Assembly: GCA_021808875.1 (NCBI GenBank)
Contig: JAKBAU010000207.1
Location: 1-6,575 of the forward strand
Source of the DNA: Pseudomonadota bacterium
GTDB lineage: Bacteria; Pseudomonadota; Alphaproteobacteria; Micropepsales; Micropepsaceae
Length of the DNA stretch: 6,575 nucleotides
Direction of reading: 5' to 3'
Shown here: in pieces, positions 4,879 through 6,575 of the stretch
Position numbering within the stretch: position 1 is the stretch's first letter
Layout: each line of letters opens with the position of its first letter
The notes under the pieces: generated by a model
The model's database searches: none
What the model was told of the DNA's origin: nothing
What the model saw: the letters and a program-made list of their open reading frames with translations, nothing else
Made by a program: the position numbers and the translations under genes

Positions 4879-5892
4879 ATGCCGACAATGAACATGATCC
4901 AGGCGCTCAACTCCGCGATGGATACCATGCTGGAGCGTGATCCCAATGTACTCATCTTTGGTGAGGATGTTGGCTATTTCGGGGGCGTCTTCCGTGCAAC
5001 CGAAGGGTTACAAAGGAAGTACGGCGTCACGCGCTGCTTCGATACGCCCATCGGCGAAGGCGGCATTATTGCGACTGCCATTGGCATGGGGGCCTATGGT
5101 CTAAGACCTGTGGTTGAAATTCAGTTCGCCGATTACATCTATCCGGCGTTTGATCAGCTTGTCTCTGAAGCTGCGCGATTGCGCTATCGCTCCGCGGGTG
5201 ATTTCTCGGCGGCAATGACCGTGCGTACGCCCTATGGTGGCGGAATTTTCGGTGGACAGACGCACAGCCAGAGTCCGGAGGCTATTTTCACGCATGTCAC
5301 GGGGTTGAAGACGGTGATTCCGTCGACCCCCTATGACGCCAAGGGTTTGCTGATCTCCGCCATAGAAGACGATGATCCAGTGATTTTTCTGGAGCCCAAG
5401 CGCATCTATAACGGACCGTTCAATGGGCGCCACGATCAACCGGTTGTGCCCTGGTCCAAGCATCCCGCGAGCGAGGTACCGGAAGGCTATTACACTGTAC
5501 CACTTGGTCGGGCCAATATTTTACGCTCCGGCGAGCAGATGACCATCCTTGCCTATGGCACGATGGTCTATGTTGCCCTTACTGCTGCCGAAGCGTCGGG
5601 GATCGACGCAGAAGTGATCGATTTGCGCACACTCTTGCCCGTGGATATCGATACCATCGTCGCGTCGGTCGAAAAGACCGGCCGTTGTGTGATCATACAT
5701 GAAGCGACCCGTACCAGCGGCTACGGCGCAGAACTTTCGGCACTGGTTCAGGAACACTGTTTTTATCACCTTGAAGCACCAATCGAACGGGTGACGGGCT
5801 GGGATACACCCTATCCCCATGCCTTCGAATGGGAGTACTTCCCTGGGCCGGAACGGGTGACCGCTGCCATGCGCCGGGTGCTGGAGGGCTGA
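4879..5892 (+). CDS. bkdA2: Branched-chain 2-oxoacid dehydrogenase E1 component, beta subunit
   Basis: This 337-residue transketolase-like subunit completes the alpha2beta2 E1 enzyme. Visible family motifs include FGEDVGYFGGVFRAT (27-41), the DTPIGEGGIIATAIGMGAYG stretch (55-74) with the conserved thiamine-contacting Glu60, EIQFADYIYPAFDQ (80-93), and GGGIFGGQTHSQSPEAIFTH (120-139) with His129. The C-terminal transketolase domain (about 205-335) holds AYGTMVYVAL, EVIDLRTLLPVD and IHEATRTSGYGAE. The closing PYPHAFEWEYFPGPERV resembles branched-chain rather than pyruvate E1 beta. The frame is open upstream to 4837. The ATG at 4879 is chosen because it follows the E1 alpha stop by 2 bp, has GGGGG (4867-4871) 7 nt ahead and gives the family N-terminus. 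The stop is directly followed by the E2 start. Confidence 0.92.
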   Translation: MPTMNMIQALNSAMDTMLERDPNVLIFGEDVGYFGGVFRATEGLQRKYGVTRCFDTPIGEGGIIATAIGMGAYGLRPVVEIQFADYIYPAFDQLVSEAARLRYRSAGDFSAAMTVRTPYGGGIFGGQTHSQSPEAIFTHVTGLKTVIPSTPYDAKGLLISAIEDDDPVIFLEPKRIYNGPFNGRHDQPVVPWSKHPASEVPEGYYTVPLGRANILRSGEQMTILAYGTMVYVALTAAEASGIDAEVIDLRTLLPVDIDTIVASVEKTGRCVIIHEATRTSGYGAELSALVQEHCFYHLEAPIERVTGWDTPYPHAFEWEYFPGPERVTAAMRRVLEG

Positions 5893-6575
5893 ATGGGTAC
5901 CTATGTCTATAAGCTGCCTGATGTCGGGGAAGGGACCGCAGAGGCCGAGATCGTAGCGTGGCATGTTCAGGTCGGAGATGTTGTCGAGGAAGATCAAAAT
6001 CTCGTCGATGTCATGACAGACAAGGCGACCGTGGAGATGACCTCACCTGTATCGGGAAGGATCATCGCGCTTCACGGTGTTCCGGGTGAGATGGCGGCGG
6101 TCGGCGCTCCACTTGTTGAATTTGATATTGGCGCAGACGGGACTGCCAAGCCCTCGCCACCGGCGTCTCAGCCTGCCGCGGAAGTGCCGTCTGCATCTAC
6201 GCACAGCGCAGTGCCACCTGTGAGGGAGGCCGCACCAGCAAGGCCCCTGCCTACGCAAACCAGCAGTCGGTCGGCAGAGGCAGCTTTTGTGACACGCAGT
6301 GCGGCTGAAAGGCCTGTCGCATCTCCAGCCGTACGGCGAAGGGCCCGTGAGCTTGGTATTGAATTGCAGTTTGTGCCCGGTACCGGTCCAGGCGGGCGCA
6401 TAAGACATCACGATCTGGACGTGTTTGTGGCCAGTGGTGGACGCTACGCCGTCATGTCCGGCCACAGGGCGGTGCGCGAGGGCGTTGAAGACATCAAGGT
6501 TATTGGCCTGCGGCGGAAGATCGCCGAGAAGATGCAGGAGGCCAAGCGGCGGATTCCTCACTTTGCGTACGTAGA
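5893..6575 (+). CDS. bkdB: Branched-chain 2-oxoacid dehydrogenase E2 (lipoyl acyltransferase), N-terminal part
   Basis: This is the core dihydrolipoyl acyltransferase, which accepts the acyl group from E1 on a swinging lipoyl-lysine and passes it to CoA. The window holds 227 residues with no stop. There is a single lipoyl domain (about 3-79) with KLPDVGEGTAEAEI and MTDKATVEM, lipoyl-Lys44. A flexible Ala/Pro/Ser-rich linker follows (about 80-142). Next is the peripheral subunit-binding domain (about 143-180) with SPAVRRRARELGIEL and GTGPGGRIRHHDL. The last residues, IGLRRKIAEKMQEAKRRIPHF, are the opening of the acyltransferase domain. The catalytic HxxxDG motif lies beyond the window. The ATG directly abuts the E1 beta TGA and has GGAGG at 5883-5887, within the end of E1 beta. 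A lipoamide dehydrogenase (E3) gene would be expected downstream but is not visible. Confidence 0.92.
   Translation, partial: MGTYVYKLPDVGEGTAEAEIVAWHVQVGDVVEEDQNLVDVMTDKATVEMTSPVSGRIIALHGVPGEMAAVGAPLVEFDIGADGTAKPSPPASQPAAEVPSASTHSAVPPVREAAPARPLPTQTSSRSAEAAFVTRSAAERPVASPAVRRRARELGIELQFVPGTGPGGRIRHHDLDVFVASGGRYAVMSGHRAVREGVEDIKVIGLRRKIAEKMQEAKRRIPHFAYV

Noticed and set aside
5521..5997. Minus-strand open frame across the E1 beta / E2 junction
   Set aside because: It overlaps two well-supported genes on the other strand, and its translation has no family features.
6043..6561. Minus-strand open frame opposite the E2 gene
   Set aside because: The + strand here encodes lipoyl, linker and subunit-binding segments in order; the minus frame is low-complexity Arg/Cys-rich shadow.
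3647..6575. Pyruvate dehydrogenase (pdhA-pdhB-pdhC) instead of branched-chain enzyme
   Set aside because: The 409-residue E1 alpha with a long N-terminal extension, the HSTSDDPSRYR loop and the FEWEYFPGPERV ending of E1 beta fit the branched-chain family. Alphaproteobacterial pyruvate E1 beta usually carries an added lipoyl domain, which is absent here.

Overview
The window looks like a chromosomal segment of an alphaproteobacterium, probably of the rhizobial/Rhodospirillales type. The reasons are a fixL-fixJ-(single receiver)-fixK oxygen-response cluster, moderately GC-rich codon use, and Pseudomonas/alphaproteobacterial-type branched-chain 2-oxoacid dehydrogenase genes. I cannot name a genus from the sequence. 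Every gene is on the + strand, genes are tightly packed, and no RNA gene, insertion sequence or CRISPR array is visible.

Region 1 (1-2609) is the oxygen-control module. It holds the C-terminal kinase core of a FixL-like histidine kinase (cut by the window start), fixJ overlapping it by ATGA, a stand-alone receiver-domain protein starting at a TTG codon, and a FixK-type CRP/FNR regulator. The two short gaps, before the receiver gene and before fixK, each carry CAA-N3-TACGTA about 20-22 bp upstream of a -10-like hexamer. The copy before fixK is a perfect CTACGTAC, the reverse complement of the GTAMGTAG motif described for FixJ. The layout predicts that low oxygen activates FixL, that FixJ~P then switches on both fixK and the receiver gene, and that the receiver feeds back on the phosphorelay.

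Region 2 (2616-3464) is a tandem universal-stress-protein gene 6 bp behind fixK and probably co-transcribed with it.

Region 3 (3465-3646) is a 182-bp gap unusually dense in candidate control elements. In order these are a near-perfect 13-bp direct repeat spaced 32 bp apart, a perfect TTGGCA-G-TGCCAA palindrome with outer TGCG/CGCA arms, a good sigma-70-type promoter (TTGACG-N16-GATAAT), a small inverted repeat in the leader, and a strong Shine-Dalgarno before a TTG start.

Region 4 (3647-6575) is a bkd operon: E1 alpha, E1 beta and the first 227 residues of the lipoyl-bearing E2 of the branched-chain 2-oxoacid dehydrogenase complex, with gaps of 2 and 0 bp. An E3 gene would be expected further downstream but lies outside the window.

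The most interesting points are the paired FixJ-type promoters with a possible feedback receiver, a cysteine inside the FixK recognition helix, and the compact, apparently undescribed operator region in front of bkd. No wholly new system is evident. Most of the window is recognisable families, and the novelty lies in the regulatory wiring.
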